From NCBI GenBank assembly GCA_045532295.1, contig JAZSFP010000014.1:85934-149933 (forward strand): 64,000 bases of DNA. Direction: 5' to 3'. Source of the DNA: UBA10677 sp045532295 (GTDB taxonomy: Bacteria > Bacillota > Clostridia > Christensenellales > Pumilibacteraceae). Below the pieces are notes generated by a model. That model worked only from the letters and a program-made list of their open reading frames with translations. It was not told the DNA's origin and did no database searches. The position numbers and the translations under genes are program-made. Shown piece after piece: positions 48,475-58,205 of this stretch. Position 1 is the first letter of the stretch; the number at the start of each line of letters is the position of its first letter.

Positions 48475-50523
48475 TTATTTAGAAAGTTTAAAGCCTTCCA
48501 AGAAGTAGGTGTATGCGTTGTATTCATTTACGCTTGCAAGGGGGTCAAGACCGTGGTCTTTCACCTTGTTTTGAACGTCCATACCGTAACTTCTACCTAC
48601 TAAGGTATCGTTCGAAATTTCAAACTGCGTATAGCAAACGAGGTTGATGTTCGATACTTGTTCGTATTGAGCGTCGTCCTTTGCCCACGCTCCGCTACCA
48701 GTTTTAAATAATTCGCGATAATATTCGCCGTAGATTTGACGGTTTTCTTCGATGTTTCTACGAATATACTTACCACCACTCCATTGATAGCCCGCAGGTC
48801 CGGTTTGATGAAGAACCGTTCCTTTATCGGTTACGCCGTCTTCGAACACGAATTCGTCAATCATAACGCCGTCGTACTCTACCTTTTGGGTTTCGTTAGT
48901 AACGATTTCTACTTGTCGAGTAACACCAAGTCCGTTGGTGTAGCCCTCGCCTTCGCTATCGTACTTGATGGGGAAGGTACTTGCGTGGTCGTGGTTGTGA
49001 CCGAAGAGAACGAGATCGATATCGTAGTTATCGAAGATAGGCATAAGTTGGGGATATACGGTATCTTCGTGATAGTTAGAACCGGGAGCGGTATAACCTG
49101 CGGAAATTACGCCTTCGTGGTGCATTACCACTACCCAAGGCGTTACTTCTCTGTCTACGCTCTCGAGGTCTTGGATAAGCCAGTCGATTTGCGCTTGACC
49201 ATACTTTCTGCCGTTGCCGGTATAGAGCGCGTCGTTACTGCGGAGGGCGATAAAGTGAAGAGGACCGAGGTCGAAGGAGTAGTAAAGTCCGATAATGTTC
49301 TTGTCGATAGGCGCATCAATGTTGAACATTTTCGAGAAACTCCAGTAGCCTGCAGAATACCAGCCCACTTCCGCGTGGTTGCCTGCTACGGGCATAATGG
49401 GAAGATTGAAGAGGTATTCGTTTACGCTATCGAGCATTTCTTCCCAGTAGATAGGGAAGTTGCCGTAGTTGGTGATATCGCCACCGTTTGCTACGAAGTC
49501 GGTATCTGGGAAACGGGTTACTGCGTCGCCCATAAGTTGCGACCAGTAGGTGTCTCCGATATACTTGCTCGAAATATCGCTATGAGCGGTTTGTTCAATG
49601 CGGTAGGTTTCCTGAGTATCTGCTACGTAGGTAAAACTGATTTCGTCGAGTTGTTCCTCTCGCGTGGTGAACACGTACTCGTCAGACCAAACGTTAGCAG
49701 CCTTATCGCCGAACGTTACTGCATATCGAGAATTGAAGTTGAGTTCGTCAACTACACCCGTTACTACGTAGGGGTTTTTAGAGCCAAGACCGCAGTTCCA
49801 TACGTCGTAAGGACAAGCGATTTCGCGAGCGTTCGTAAAGTCGGGCTCGTTATCGTTGAATACCGAGGTAACCTTGATTACGGGCGCTACGGGTTCTACG
49901 TCTACGTGCCAGTTAACGCCGTATTTCGTTGCCGCTTGGTCGTAGTATGAGGAAGTAATAGTGTGGGGCTTAAGCGCCGTGATTTCCTCTGCCGTAATGT
50001 CTTTGGTTACGGCGTTAAGGGTGATTATTCCGTCCGCTCTTACGATCGAGGTTTCCGTTACTGCGTTGCCGTTCTCGTCTTCCCAGCCTACGAAACGCTT
50101 GCCGATAATGGTGGGCGTAGGAAGTGCGCCAAAGGTTTGACCGTAGAACACTGCTTTGTCGTCGAGAGTTGCGCCGTTTGCGTTAAAGCGTACGATTGCA
50201 TCGCTCTTGAGGAAGTAGGCTTTTGCGTTGATATCGCCAAGCACTGCTTGGAGAACGTATTCGCCCTCGTCGTTTACGGTTACTTCGCCACCGTTTACGG
50301 TGAGTTTTTCAATGATGTATCCGCTATTTGCCGTAAGATTGAATACTACGCTGTCGCCTTGCTTTGCAGTGGTTTTGGAGGCGGAAATAGTTCCGCCCGC
50401 CTCTGCCGAAGTCGTGATTGAATATTCAGGGATTTGTGGTCCTTGCGGTTCGTCGCACGCCATAAGCGCGAGCGAGTTTACCGCCAGTACGATTGTTAGT
50501 AAGAAATAAATTAGTTTTTTCAT
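48475..50523 (-). CDS. secreted metallophosphoesterase lipoprotein with N-terminal β-repeat
   Basis: 682 residues. Signal peptide with lipobox (ALMAC, Cys23). Residues about 35-105 form a bacterial surface β-repeat (ITTSAEAGGTISASKTTAKQ...), followed by a List-Bact-like segment (FNANGATLDDKAV...GWEDENGN). A fibronectin-like domain precedes the calcineurin phosphoesterase: FTYVADTQ (motif I as D-x-Q), ANGGDITNYG, VAGNHAEVG, VVMHHEG and FGHNHDHAS. Motif III is GNHA in place of GNH-D/E. It is a distant homologue of the 17222-18985 protein. Fourteen bp separate it from the giant lipoprotein gene upstream, so it is likely the last gene of that cluster. Substrate unknown. Confidence 0.86.
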   Translation of the reverse strand: MKKLIYFLLTIVLAVNSLALMACDEPQGPQIPEYSITTSAEAGGTISASKTTAKQGDSVVFNLTANSGYIIEKLTVNGGEVTVNDEGEYVLQAVLGDINAKAYFLKSDAIVRFNANGATLDDKAVFYGQTFGALPTPTIIGKRFVGWEDENGNAVTETSIVRADGIITLNAVTKDITAEEITALKPHTITSSYYDQAATKYGVNWHVDVEPVAPVIKVTSVFNDNEPDFTNAREIACPYDVWNCGLGSKNPYVVTGVVDELNFNSRYAVTFGDKAANVWSDEYVFTTREEQLDEISFTYVADTQETYRIEQTAHSDISSKYIGDTYWSQLMGDAVTRFPDTDFVANGGDITNYGNFPIYWEEMLDSVNEYLFNLPIMPVAGNHAEVGWYSAGYWSFSKMFNIDAPIDKNIIGLYYSFDLGPLHFIALRSNDALYTGNGRKYGQAQIDWLIQDLESVDREVTPWVVVMHHEGVISAGYTAPGSNYHEDTVYPQLMPIFDNYDIDLVLFGHNHDHASTFPIKYDSEGEGYTNGLGVTRQVEIVTNETQKVEYDGVMIDEFVFEDGVTDKGTVLHQTGPAGYQWSGGKYIRRNIEENRQIYGEYYRELFKTGSGAWAKDDAQYEQVSNINLVCYTQFEISNDTLVGRSYGMDVQNKVKDHGLDPLASVNEYNAYTYFLEGFKLSK

Positions 50524-50537
50524 TTAATTTATCCTCC

Positions 50538-53500
50538 TTATGCGTTGGTTGAAATAACCACATTAGAAACATAGAATTGATATCTATATGAACTATCGTG
50601 ATATCCACTTGCAAATATTGAACGAGGTTTATAATCAGCCGCCACCGAAGTGTTTTCAGACGACATTTTTACGGTAACGCTATCCCAGTTTGCAATAAGG
50701 CTTTCAAGAGGAACGGTAATCGTATTCCATTGATTGGAACTTAATGCCGAACTTACTGCTGTATTAAGAACTTGAATTGCGCTTAAAGATACGACAGTCG
50801 TGCTCTCAACATAATCAGTCGTACTACCGTCGCCGTTACTATCCTCAGAGTCAACTACGCCTTTATAGAAATATAAGTCGTAAGTAAAGGTGTGAGTATC
50901 CTTAATAGCCTCGTAGTAAGCCTTTGAGTGAACGGGAATAATTTGAAGTCCATTGTGGTATTTACCAACGGAACTCGAATTATTTTGGTTAACAGATACT
51001 GACGCTCTATCTTTGAAAGTTACCGCTTTATCGGTAATAGTTGAAGAAACAACGCCTGCAAGTCCAACTACTGCGTGATCAGCAAGAGTATCTGCAGTGA
51101 GGTCGGGAACGAATATTTTCGTGCTTTCGCTCAAGTCGTAGTCTACGATGAAGGTTGCGTATGCTACCGAATTAAAGGGAGCAAGACCGTCTGCCTTCGT
51201 AGCAGTTGCGGTAATTTCGTACGCGCCTGCCGTCCAGTCGCTTGCTTTAGCGAGCGTATTTCCCTCGATTACGGGAGCAGTTGCATCTACTTTATTAGCG
51301 CCGATTATTCTCTTTGCAGTGTAAGTGTAGGTGTACTCCGTAGGAAGAGCAAGCGTAGTAAGGTCTACCGTAGCCGTGCCGTCGTCAGTAATAAGATGGA
51401 GGTCGGTGTTTGCAACAGGCGTAAACGAGTTGCCTTCGCCGTCTTGAACCGTAATGGTGGTTTCCGCAGTGCCGAACGCTCCGTCGTAAAGCGCGGTTAC
51501 TCGAGCGGTATAGGTTATATTCCACGAGGGCGTGAAGGAATTGTTAGGAACTTCAATATAGTCCGCTCCGTCCACAAGTTCTACTCTCGTAACGATTGCG
51601 TTGTTTTCGCCTATCTTTGCGGTAATTACTTGAGTTAAGTCGTAGGTATTACCAAGGGTAAGCGTTTGAGCCGTTGCGGTAACTTCTTCGGTCGTTTCTA
51701 CGCCGATATGGAAGTTAGACAGATAGAAGTCTGCTTTCGTTGCGTGATAACCAGTAGTAAGAATACATTTGTGTACCCAAGCGTAATCAGAAGAATTGCC
51801 GAACTCGGAAACATAACTCCACTTCTCGATTAAGGTCGAAAGGGGAATACTCGTAGTAAACCAAGTATTCGTCGTTCCTGCAGTACCTGCCTCGTAAGGA
51901 TGAGCAACTTTCGTGCTACCACTACTATATTTACCGGTCGTTCCGTAAGTAATCGTAGCAGCGGTGGACGCAATATAGATATCGTAATAGATAGCAGCGT
52001 CCGCATTATCCGCAAGAATTGCCTCGTAGTACGCTTTAGAGTGAAGGGGAAGAATTTGATATCCAGTGTTATCTCTTCTTGCATTGTCAAACAAATTGAT
52101 TACCGTTCTACCTGCGTAAGTTCCTTCGTTTACATAGTTCATCGAGTTGCTCGTTCCACCCGTATTATAGTACTTTAAGGTGTATGTTTGGAGCGTGTCT
52201 TGAGTGAGATCTTTAATATAGGTCTTAATATTCTCACTCTCGTCGTAGTCTACGGTGAAGGTTACGTAGTCCATATAACTAATGGGCGCAAACGCGGTTT
52301 CGTCTTTGATTTGAACTAAGATTTCGTACGCGCCTACCGTCCAGTCCTCTGCTTTAGAGAGTTTGCCGTTCTCTACTACGGGAGCGGTTGCTACTACTCT
52401 ATCAGCGCCGATAACTTTGCTTGCGGTGTAGGTGAACGCGCCGTCTTGAGGAAGGTTAAGGAACGCGAGGTCTACCGTAGCCGTGCCGTCGTCGGTAATG
52501 AGGTTGAAGGAGTTGTTTATAGCCGTCTCGTAGGTTTGACCTTCGCCGTCAACGATATTGAAGGTTACCTCGTTTACCGCCTCTGCTCCGTCGCTAAGCG
52601 CGGAAGTAATGCGAGCGGTATAGGAGAGGTTGAAGGGCGTATAGAGTGCGGTCATATCGGGCACTCTTACCCACAAGCCGTTCTCTTTAACGTCTACCGC
52701 TTTTATCGTTGCGGATTGCTCGAGGATAGTTGCGGTGATTTCGCTCGTAAGGTTATGCGTTTCGCCTGCAAGGAGGTTAATCTCGCTTACGGTAGCGGTT
52801 GCGCTATAACCGATACGGAAGTTAGACAAATAAGTGTTAACGCTACTTTCGATTGCAAAAATTCTGTAAAGGTATGCATCAGTTTTATCCGTACTCGTTA
52901 CACCGTCCCAGTGTTCAAGAATTGCCGTAAGGGGAATAGAAATGGTATTCCACTGCTTGCCGGTTACCTTGCCTGATACATAGTCAGTGAAGTTTTGAGT
53001 ATGGATATTGGGGTTAGTTGCCGTTGCGTAGAAGTCGTACATTAGCGCGTAGTTGCTATTCTCTGCTACGAGCGCCTCGTAGTACGCTTTAGAGTGAACG
53101 GGACGAACTTGGATTGCCCACATATCCTTGCTTTCTTGACGGAGGCTGATATCGTTAGTAGTACCGCCGATTGCCGTGTTATCAACAAGCGTTGCGTTAT
53201 AACTCGTTACCGTTCCCCATTGATTCATAAGGGCAGTATGCTGTCTGATATTGTCTGCCGTTAAAGTGGGGATATACTCGTAAGCCTCAGTCTCGTCGTA
53301 GTCGAGAGCAAAGGTTGCGTAGGATACAGTATTGAAGGGTTCAAGACCGCCCTCTACCGTTGCGATTACGGATACGCGGTATTGACCGGTCGTCCAGTCG
53401 CTACCTGCGTTGAGGTTGCCGTTCTCTACTACGGGAGCGGTTGCTACTACATACTCGCCGTTAGTCAATTTTTGAGCGGAATAGGTATAGGTATTTCCTG

Positions 53501-56500
53501 CAGGAAGAGTAATTGCTTCGCTTACCGATACGCTATTATCTGCCGAGAGGCGAACGAACTTATCACTTGCAATAGGCGTAAAGGTGTTGCCCTCGCCGTC
53601 CACTACTTTGATAGTAAACTCTACCGTACCAAACTTATAGTCGCTCTTAACCGATGCTCGCGCGGTGTATTCTATATTCCAAGAGGAGTTGAACGCAGTA
53701 AGGTCGGGCACTGCTACCCAGTTAGCACCGTCGTTAAGTTCAACGCTCAATACCGTTGCCTTTACTCCGTCAATAGTGATATTGAGGTCGTTAGTAAGGT
53801 CGTAGGTTTCGCCAAGGGTAAATTCAGCGGTTTGTGCTACGGGCGTTACTTCTTTTGCAAGGCGGATATTTCCAAAATAGATATTTACGCCTTGTTCAAT
53901 GGAGAAGATACGGTACTTGTAGGGGTCTTGGGTACTGCTTACGCCCTCCCAGTGTTCAAGAATTGCAGAAAGAGGTATCGCTACGGTGTTCCAGGTGTTG
54001 CCTTTGCGCGTGCCTTGAACGTAGGGGCTAAATACTTCTTCGTGTGCGTGAATACTTCCGTTGCCGTCTTTCTCGAAGTAGAAGTCGTAGTACAACTTGT
54101 AGTCAGCGTCTTGAGTAACGAGAGCCTCGTAGTACGCTTTGGAGTGGATGGGTCTAATTTGAATTGCCCACATATCCTTTTTGTCTTTACGAAGGTTGAT
54201 ATCGTTTACTCTACCACCAAACGAAGTGGTATCGGTAATGTCCGCAGTGTACGAACACTTCGTTCCCCACTGGTTCATTAGTTGAGTGTTGTCAACGAGA
54301 ACTTCCTCAGTAAACTCGGGGATAAATACTTTTTCGTCCGTCTCGTCGTAGTCTACGATGAAGGTTGCGTAAGAGAGGCTGTTGAAAGGCTCAAGTCCGC
54401 CCTCTACCGTTGCTACTACCGTGATTTCGTACTGACCCGTCGTCCAGTCGCTACCTGCGGAAAGAAGGTTTCCACTTACTACGGGAGCGGTTGCGGTTAC
54501 CTTTCCGCTCTTGTAGGTAATTCTTTGCGCGGTGTAGGTGTAGGTGAAGTCAGAGGGAAGATCGAGTGTATCGCTAAGGTTAATGCTTGCGTTGCTCTCG
54601 TTGATGAGGTTAAGCGAGGTAACTGCAACGGGGGCGAAGGTGTTGCCCTCTCCGTCCACTACTTTAATGGTGGTGGTAGTTACGCCGGACGCTTCGCCCT
54701 TTTGAGCGAAAATACGCGCAGTGTACTCAACGTTCCAAGAGGAGTTGAACGCCGTGATATCGGGTACTGCTACCCAGTTATCGCCGTCTTTAAGTTCAAT
54801 CTTGGTAACGGTTGCGTTCTCGCCGTTAATCTTTGCAGAGAGTTCGTTTGCAAGATTGTAGGTCGCGCCAAGTTCAAGTTCTAACTCTTCTACGCTTACG
54901 GTTGCCTCGTAGCCAAAGCGGATATTTGCAATGTAACTAATTACGGGGATATCGTAACTGTCTGCGTTGAGCCAACCGGTGTTGTAGAGCGAACCTTTCT
55001 TCCAGTTTGCGTAAGTATGAGTAATTGCCTCGGTCCAGTTGTCAATGAGTTTAGTCAAGGGGATCGTTACGGTGTTCCAGGTGTAAGGAGTGATTTCCGT
55101 TCCTGCTACGCTGTAAGAACCGAAGTTATTAATCTTAACGCTACTGAACTCGGTTGCTACTAATACTTCGTACATAATCGCGTAATCAGGGCTTACGGTA
55201 AGAAGTTTTTCGTAGTAGCCTTTGCTGTGAATAGGCGCTACCGACCAAGCCCAGCCGTACTTCTTAATGTTACCGCCGATTGCGATTACTTCGCGCTCTT
55301 CGTACTCTTCAAGACGCGCGCTCATACCTGCGTTGGGTTGGTTACCTTCGCAGTTCGTCCAAGTGTACGCGTTGAGAAGTTCGTTAGTAAGATTTTCGGG
55401 AAGGATAAGCGAATTCTCGCTTTCAATGAAGTCTACGTAGAGCGAATAAATTGCGATATTATTGAAGGGGTTGCCTTCGAACTCGGGCTTGCTTGCCCAA
55501 GCGGTTATCTTGTAAAGACCTTCTTCAAGGTACTCGTTAGAGCCAAGAAGTACGCCGTTCTCAATAGTAACTTCGGTTGCAACCTCGCTCGTTCCTACGA
55601 CTTTGGTTACTGCGTACTCAAGGTCGTAAGAAGGAAGGTTGATAACTTCGTCGATATTGATTGAGCCGTCCGCTCTAAGTTCGCGATAGGTGGTATCGTC
55701 GGTTACCACAACTGCCTCGCCCGAGGTATTGATAACTGCAGTGGTCGAGCCGATAAGTCCGTTCGCTCTTGCGGTAATCTTGAATTCGTATCCGCAATTC
55801 CATACGGGCGTGATGCTCTTGCTTTCGGTAAGGCGCATCCACTCGCCGTTATACTTAACTTCTACGCGAATAATTTCCGCGTCTAATCCGTCAAGTTTAG
55901 CGTCGAGAATATCGTATACATTATAGGTTTCCTCAGCGTTGAAAGTTGCTCCGCTCTTAAGAGCAAGCGTAGTTTCGGTTGCGTCTTTAACGAGGGTAAG
56001 TCCGTCGATATAGAGGTCAACCGCGCCGTCGGTTATCCAAGTGTAAATAAGTCTTTCGTTCTGAGCGTCGTCGCTCTCCGTTACGCCTTCGTACCAAGTG
56101 GAAGTTGCGATTGCGGTATTAACTGCGTTGTAACCCTTGATGAAGTTATCGTAGTTAGCAACGAAGTTTTCGAGCGTTCTCTTCGTGCCCCAAGCGGTAG
56201 TTGAGGTGCTATTCCACTGATAGCCGTTAGAGTTACGCTGTCCCAAATAGCAGTACTGATAGTGGTTAGAACCGCTACCGTCCTTATAGAACTCGAGGTT
56301 AAGATAGAGTGAAGGCTCGTCGATAAGTAATTTCTCGTAGTAGTTCTTGGAGAAAAGAGGCTTGAAGTAGAGGCTGGTTGCAGAGTGCTTGCGGTCTACT
56401 TTAATCATATTGCCTTCTCTACCGCCGATTTCGTACACGCCTTCGGTGATTACGGGACGAGCGGCGGAAACGCTGTTCGCTACGCCCACCATTCTGTCTA

Positions 56501-58190
56501 CGGTAAGGAGCGAATACTTTGTCTCTTCAGAGTAAATATCCACCGTTGCGAATACATAAGAGGTGTAGGTTTCGCCTGCTTTTTCGTATCTACCGGAGAT
56601 TTCCACGTCGTAACTACCGTCCTTAAGCGCAACGAACTCGCCGTTTTCAATGGCTACGGGCGTTCCGTTATAGGATACCGCGTAGTTTTCAACGGTGGGA
56701 AGGTTGCCATCTGCGCCCTCAATCAACGCAAAGCCTGCATTAAAGTCGGCAAGCGCTATTTTTTGCTCGGCGGAAGTACGACTAACAATAGGATAATTAC
56801 CCGTAAACTTGTAGTCGTCGGTTACGGTGAAGGTTATATTGCTCTTTCCGTCAAGGTCAGCGGTCTTGTTTACGATAGTAAGGTTATAAGTACCGTTTGC
56901 GGTGAACTTGTAGGAAAGCGCGTCAATTCTTTGAGTTTCGCCACGGGTTTCTACGAAGAAGTCGTAGTTCTCGGGATTGTCGATTACGCTTGCAAAGTCG
57001 AGAGTTTCACCCGTCTTGTAGGTGGTAGTGATTTCCTCTTTTACTACGGGCGCGCTCTTCTTGGTTGCGTAAATGTCCGCAATATAGAAAGTCATCGTGT
57101 CGCCCATACCTGCAGAGTTATCAACGCCGTTATCTACGAGCATATACTTCATCGTGCCTTCGCGATAGAAGTCGTAGCAACTTACGAACGAACGGTTATA
57201 GTCCGCGTAAGAGTCAACGAGGTTAATGCTTACCTCTACCCAAGTGTTAGGCAAAAGCGCGGGACTGCTACCGCCCATAAAGTATTTACCGTTGGGGTCG
57301 CGGTCTACACGGGTTATATGCGAAATGTTCTTTTCAGACTGCATATAAATCCAGTAACTTACTTTGGTGTAGCCCTCTTCTGCGAGGCTTTGATAGTAGT
57401 CCTTTTCGCCACGAGGATAGATATAGAAACCGGGGTATTGAAGGGAAGTGGTGAAAGTTGCAAAAGTGCCTTCTCTACCAAATCTGTCGTAGATGCCACT
57501 TTCTTCGCTACTTACGATATCGTACTGACGAGAGCCACCAAGAGCCTTTTCTTTTGCTTGCCAGTACTCGTCGAATACCTCTACTTCGCCCTTTTGCATA
57601 GGCTTAATCGCTACTTGCTCGTACGAATACTCTACTCCGTCCACCTCGATAGTTACGGAATAGATACCGCCTTCGCTTGCTACGAACGAGCCGTCCGTTA
57701 CCGTTACGGGTTGCTCGCCATTAAGCACCGTATAGGTATAGGTTGCGTCCGTTTTCGAGCAAACGGGATTGATCGTTACGGTAGAGCCTATGTCAATAAT
57801 CTTGTCGTAGTCTGCGGTGAGCGTTATTTCGCTCTGAGGTCCGCCCGTTACGGTTACCGTCGTTGTCTTTTGGTACGAATAATTATCGGACGCGCGAACT
57901 ACGTAGGTTATGGTGTAACCGCCAGTGTGTTCTGCTTTAAATCTGCCTGCGATTATTTCTACGAAGTTGCCTTCGCTGTCGGTAACCTCAGTCCAGACGT
58001 CCAAAACCGTACCGCTTTCATCGGATACGATGGGTTCTTCTACTTCTACGCTCTCGCCGTAAGATACGGTGATGCTTTCTTGGACTTCGAAGCCGTCGAT
58101 TGCAAGAGGTTTAATCTCTTCATCGCAGGCTATCATTACGCCAAACGAAAGTAGAAGGGAAAGTAATAGTGCAAATACTTTCTTTTTCAT
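50538..58190 (-). CDS. giant multimodular surface lipoprotein (2,550 aa)
   Basis: A lipobox (VMIAC, Cys22) anchors a protein built of about seven tandem modules of 350-375 residues. The best landmark is (I/V)RP(I/V)HSKAYYEAL, which recurs in DNA at about 50909, 52021, 53071, 54124, 55206, 56329 and 57391, so units repeat every 1,050-1,125 bp. Each module reads as a jelly-roll, carbohydrate-binding-like part (ending WNT(V/I)(S/A)IPL...YFGNIRLA), then two Ig-like β parts (TLGxTYDLTxxL...VVDGEGN and LPxxxTYTYxAxK...GLxPFNxxxYATFxxDYDE). The middle modules are most alike; the first ones are more divergent. There is no catalytic motif I can see. Probably a glycan-binding or adhesin-like scaffold for the neighbouring hydrolase and transporter; this is inference. 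Confidence 0.88.
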   Translation of the reverse strand: MKKKVFALLLSLLLSFGVMIACDEEIKPLAIDGFEVQESITVSYGESVEVEEPIVSDESGTVLDVWTEVTDSEGNFVEIIAGRFKAEHTGGYTITYVVRASDNYSYQKTTTVTVTGGPQSEITLTADYDKIIDIGSTVTINPVCSKTDATYTYTVLNGEQPVTVTDGSFVASEGGIYSVTIEVDGVEYSYEQVAIKPMQKGEVEVFDEYWQAKEKALGGSRQYDIVSSEESGIYDRFGREGTFATFTTSLQYPGFYIYPRGEKDYYQSLAEEGYTKVSYWIYMQSEKNISHITRVDRDPNGKYFMGGSSPALLPNTWVEVSINLVDSYADYNRSFVSCYDFYREGTMKYMLVDNGVDNSAGMGDTMTFYIADIYATKKSAPVVKEEITTTYKTGETLDFASVIDNPENYDFFVETRGETQRIDALSYKFTANGTYNLTIVNKTADLDGKSNITFTVTDDYKFTGNYPIVSRTSAEQKIALADFNAGFALIEGADGNLPTVENYAVSYNGTPVAIENGEFVALKDGSYDVEISGRYEKAGETYTSYVFATVDIYSEETKYSLLTVDRMVGVANSVSAARPVITEGVYEIGGREGNMIKVDRKHSATSLYFKPLFSKNYYEKLLIDEPSLYLNLEFYKDGSGSNHYQYCYLGQRNSNGYQWNSTSTTAWGTKRTLENFVANYDNFIKGYNAVNTAIATSTWYEGVTESDDAQNERLIYTWITDGAVDLYIDGLTLVKDATETTLALKSGATFNAEETYNVYDILDAKLDGLDAEIIRVEVKYNGEWMRLTESKSITPVWNCGYEFKITARANGLIGSTTAVINTSGEAVVVTDDTTYRELRADGSINIDEVINLPSYDLEYAVTKVVGTSEVATEVTIENGVLLGSNEYLEEGLYKITAWASKPEFEGNPFNNIAIYSLYVDFIESENSLILPENLTNELLNAYTWTNCEGNQPNAGMSARLEEYEEREVIAIGGNIKKYGWAWSVAPIHSKGYYEKLLTVSPDYAIMYEVLVATEFSSVKINNFGSYSVAGTEITPYTWNTVTIPLTKLIDNWTEAITHTYANWKKGSLYNTGWLNADSYDIPVISYIANIRFGYEATVSVEELELELGATYNLANELSAKINGENATVTKIELKDGDNWVAVPDITAFNSSWNVEYTARIFAQKGEASGVTTTTIKVVDGEGNTFAPVAVTSLNLINESNASINLSDTLDLPSDFTYTYTAQRITYKSGKVTATAPVVSGNLLSAGSDWTTGQYEITVVATVEGGLEPFNSLSYATFIVDYDETDEKVFIPEFTEEVLVDNTQLMNQWGTKCSYTADITDTTSFGGRVNDINLRKDKKDMWAIQIRPIHSKAYYEALVTQDADYKLYYDFYFEKDGNGSIHAHEEVFSPYVQGTRKGNTWNTVAIPLSAILEHWEGVSSTQDPYKYRIFSIEQGVNIYFGNIRLAKEVTPVAQTAEFTLGETYDLTNDLNITIDGVKATVLSVELNDGANWVAVPDLTAFNSSWNIEYTARASVKSDYKFGTVEFTIKVVDGEGNTFTPIASDKFVRLSADNSVSVSEAITLPAGNTYTYSAQKLTNGEYVVATAPVVENGNLNAGSDWTTGQYRVSVIATVEGGLEPFNTVSYATFALDYDETEAYEYIPTLTADNIRQHTALMNQWGTVTSYNATLVDNTAIGGTTNDISLRQESKDMWAIQVRPVHSKAYYEALVAENSNYALMYDFYATATNPNIHTQNFTDYVSGKVTGKQWNTISIPLTAILEHWDGVTSTDKTDAYLYRIFAIESSVNTYLSNFRIGYSATATVSEINLLAGETHNLTSEITATILEQSATIKAVDVKENGLWVRVPDMTALYTPFNLSYTARITSALSDGAEAVNEVTFNIVDGEGQTYETAINNSFNLITDDGTATVDLAFLNLPQDGAFTYTASKVIGADRVVATAPVVENGKLSKAEDWTVGAYEILVQIKDETAFAPISYMDYVTFTVDYDESENIKTYIKDLTQDTLQTYTLKYYNTGGTSNSMNYVNEGTYAGRTVINLFDNARRDNTGYQILPLHSKAYYEAILADNADAAIYYDIYIASTAATITYGTTGKYSSGSTKVAHPYEAGTAGTTNTWFTTSIPLSTLIEKWSYVSEFGNSSDYAWVHKCILTTGYHATKADFYLSNFHIGVETTEEVTATAQTLTLGNTYDLTQVITAKIGENNAIVTRVELVDGADYIEVPNNSFTPSWNITYTARVTALYDGAFGTAETTITVQDGEGNSFTPVANTDLHLITDDGTATVDLTTLALPTEYTYTYTAKRIIGANKVDATAPVIEGNTLAKASDWTAGAYEITATATKADGLAPFNSVAYATFIVDYDLSESTKIFVPDLTADTLADHAVVGLAGVVSSTITDKAVTFKDRASVSVNQNNSSSVGKYHNGLQIIPVHSKAYYEAIKDTHTFTYDLYFYKGVVDSEDSNGDGSTTDYVESTTVVSLSAIQVLNTAVSSALSSNQWNTITVPLESLIANWDSVTVKMSSENTSVAADYKPRSIFASGYHDSSYRYQFYVSNVVISTNA

Positions 58191-58205
58191 TTTGTCCTCC
58201 TTAAA

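Noticed and set aside
56385..58154. 589-codon open frame on the plus strand
   Set aside because: It lies entirely antisense to the giant lipoprotein gene; the frame is open because of the biased codon use of that gene. No ribosome site or recognisable domain.
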